The position numbers were made by a program, and so were the translations under genes. A stretch of DNA of 64,000 nucleotides, from assembly GCA_003427395.1 (NCBI GenBank), contig BFEA01000320.1, forward strand, positions 1,791,835 through 1,855,834, read 5' to 3'. This DNA comes from Chara braunii (taxonomy: Eukaryota; Streptophyta; Charophyceae; Charales; Characeae). Numbering within the stretch: position 1 is the stretch's first letter; each line of letters opens with the position of its first letter. This document shows positions 63,927-64,000 of the stretch, one piece after another. The notes below the pieces were generated by a model. The model had not been told where the DNA came from. It ran no database searches and was given only the letters and a program-made list of their open reading frames with translations.

Positions 63927-64000
63927 CTTTGAAGCCATGTGGCGGCCGCAAGGGAGCGATTTTCGAAATTCGGGAAATGCCACGTGGCGGCGTACCCCCG

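Noticed and set aside
63586-63951. 121-codon minus-strand ORF at the right end
   Set aside because: Half of it covers GC-rich palindromes and the rest is AT-rich DNA; no coding character and no second copy.

Overview
This window is nuclear DNA of a eukaryote, not a bacterial or phage sequence. No compact gene array, ribosome binding sites or operons are visible. Nearly everything recognisable is a mobile element or its debris: Ty3/gypsy polyproteins, long LTRs, LINE fragments, tRNA-derived SINE heads, short inverted-repeat elements, satellites and an assembly gap. The wording of several retroelement proteins (Gag at 9.9-10.9 kb, the very acidic ORF at 12.5-13.6 kb, the ParB-like protein at 43 kb) reminds me of proteins from the charophyte alga Chara braunii. 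That identification is from memory and is an inference, about 0.6 confidence.

Left half, 1-33 kb, is nested retroelements. A minus-strand Ty3/gypsy gag-pol runs from 4.5 kb to the window edge, with three in-frame stops and one frameshift. Next to it, on the plus strand, is the 5' part of a related element: seven small leader ORFs, then Gag (4.6-10.9 kb). A 1.2 kb TTAA-flanked DNA element has landed in one of those ORFs. An inverted, diverged copy of the first leader ORF follows (10.9-11.8 kb), then an acidic ORF and a 2.7 kb LTR (14.3-17.0 kb). A minus-strand LINE (17.0-20.5 kb) is split by a 1.08 kb solo LTR with a near-perfect 5-bp target duplication. A second TTAA element, tRNA-derived SINE pieces and a 1 kb inverted repeat occupy 20.6-23.4 kb. 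A second long LTR with a gag-like internal region lies at 23.5-27.5 kb. An AT-rich satellite (28.2-32.7 kb) is interrupted by a LINE 3' end with poly(A).

Right half, 33-63.6 kb, is different. It carries a dispersed near-perfect palindrome, core CGGATNNATCCG. I counted 26 exact cores by eye between 35.06 and 61.9 kb, more than ten near-matches, and none in the first 35 kb. Two copies of a DUF7869-type, transposase-like gene lie near its two ends, pointing outward: minus at 33.1-35.0 kb and plus at 58.3-60.8 kb. Between them, on the minus strand, is a decayed gene set: a ParB-like domain followed by a methyltransferase-like region (44.9-40.1 kb), an acidic protein into which the palindrome has been inserted several times (39.9-38.7 kb), and a Ulp1/C48 SUMO-type cysteine protease with its catalytic residues present (38.1-37.5 kb). 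The rest is tandem duplications, foldback repeats and a hAT-like GC-rich insertion that holds the 795-base gap.

The most interesting candidate is this ParB-like / methyltransferase-like / Ulp1 / DUF7869 assemblage together with its palindrome field. It may be a large mobile element, or several related ones, whose cis sites are the palindromes. All copies here carry stop codons or frameshifts, so the window shows fossils rather than an active system.
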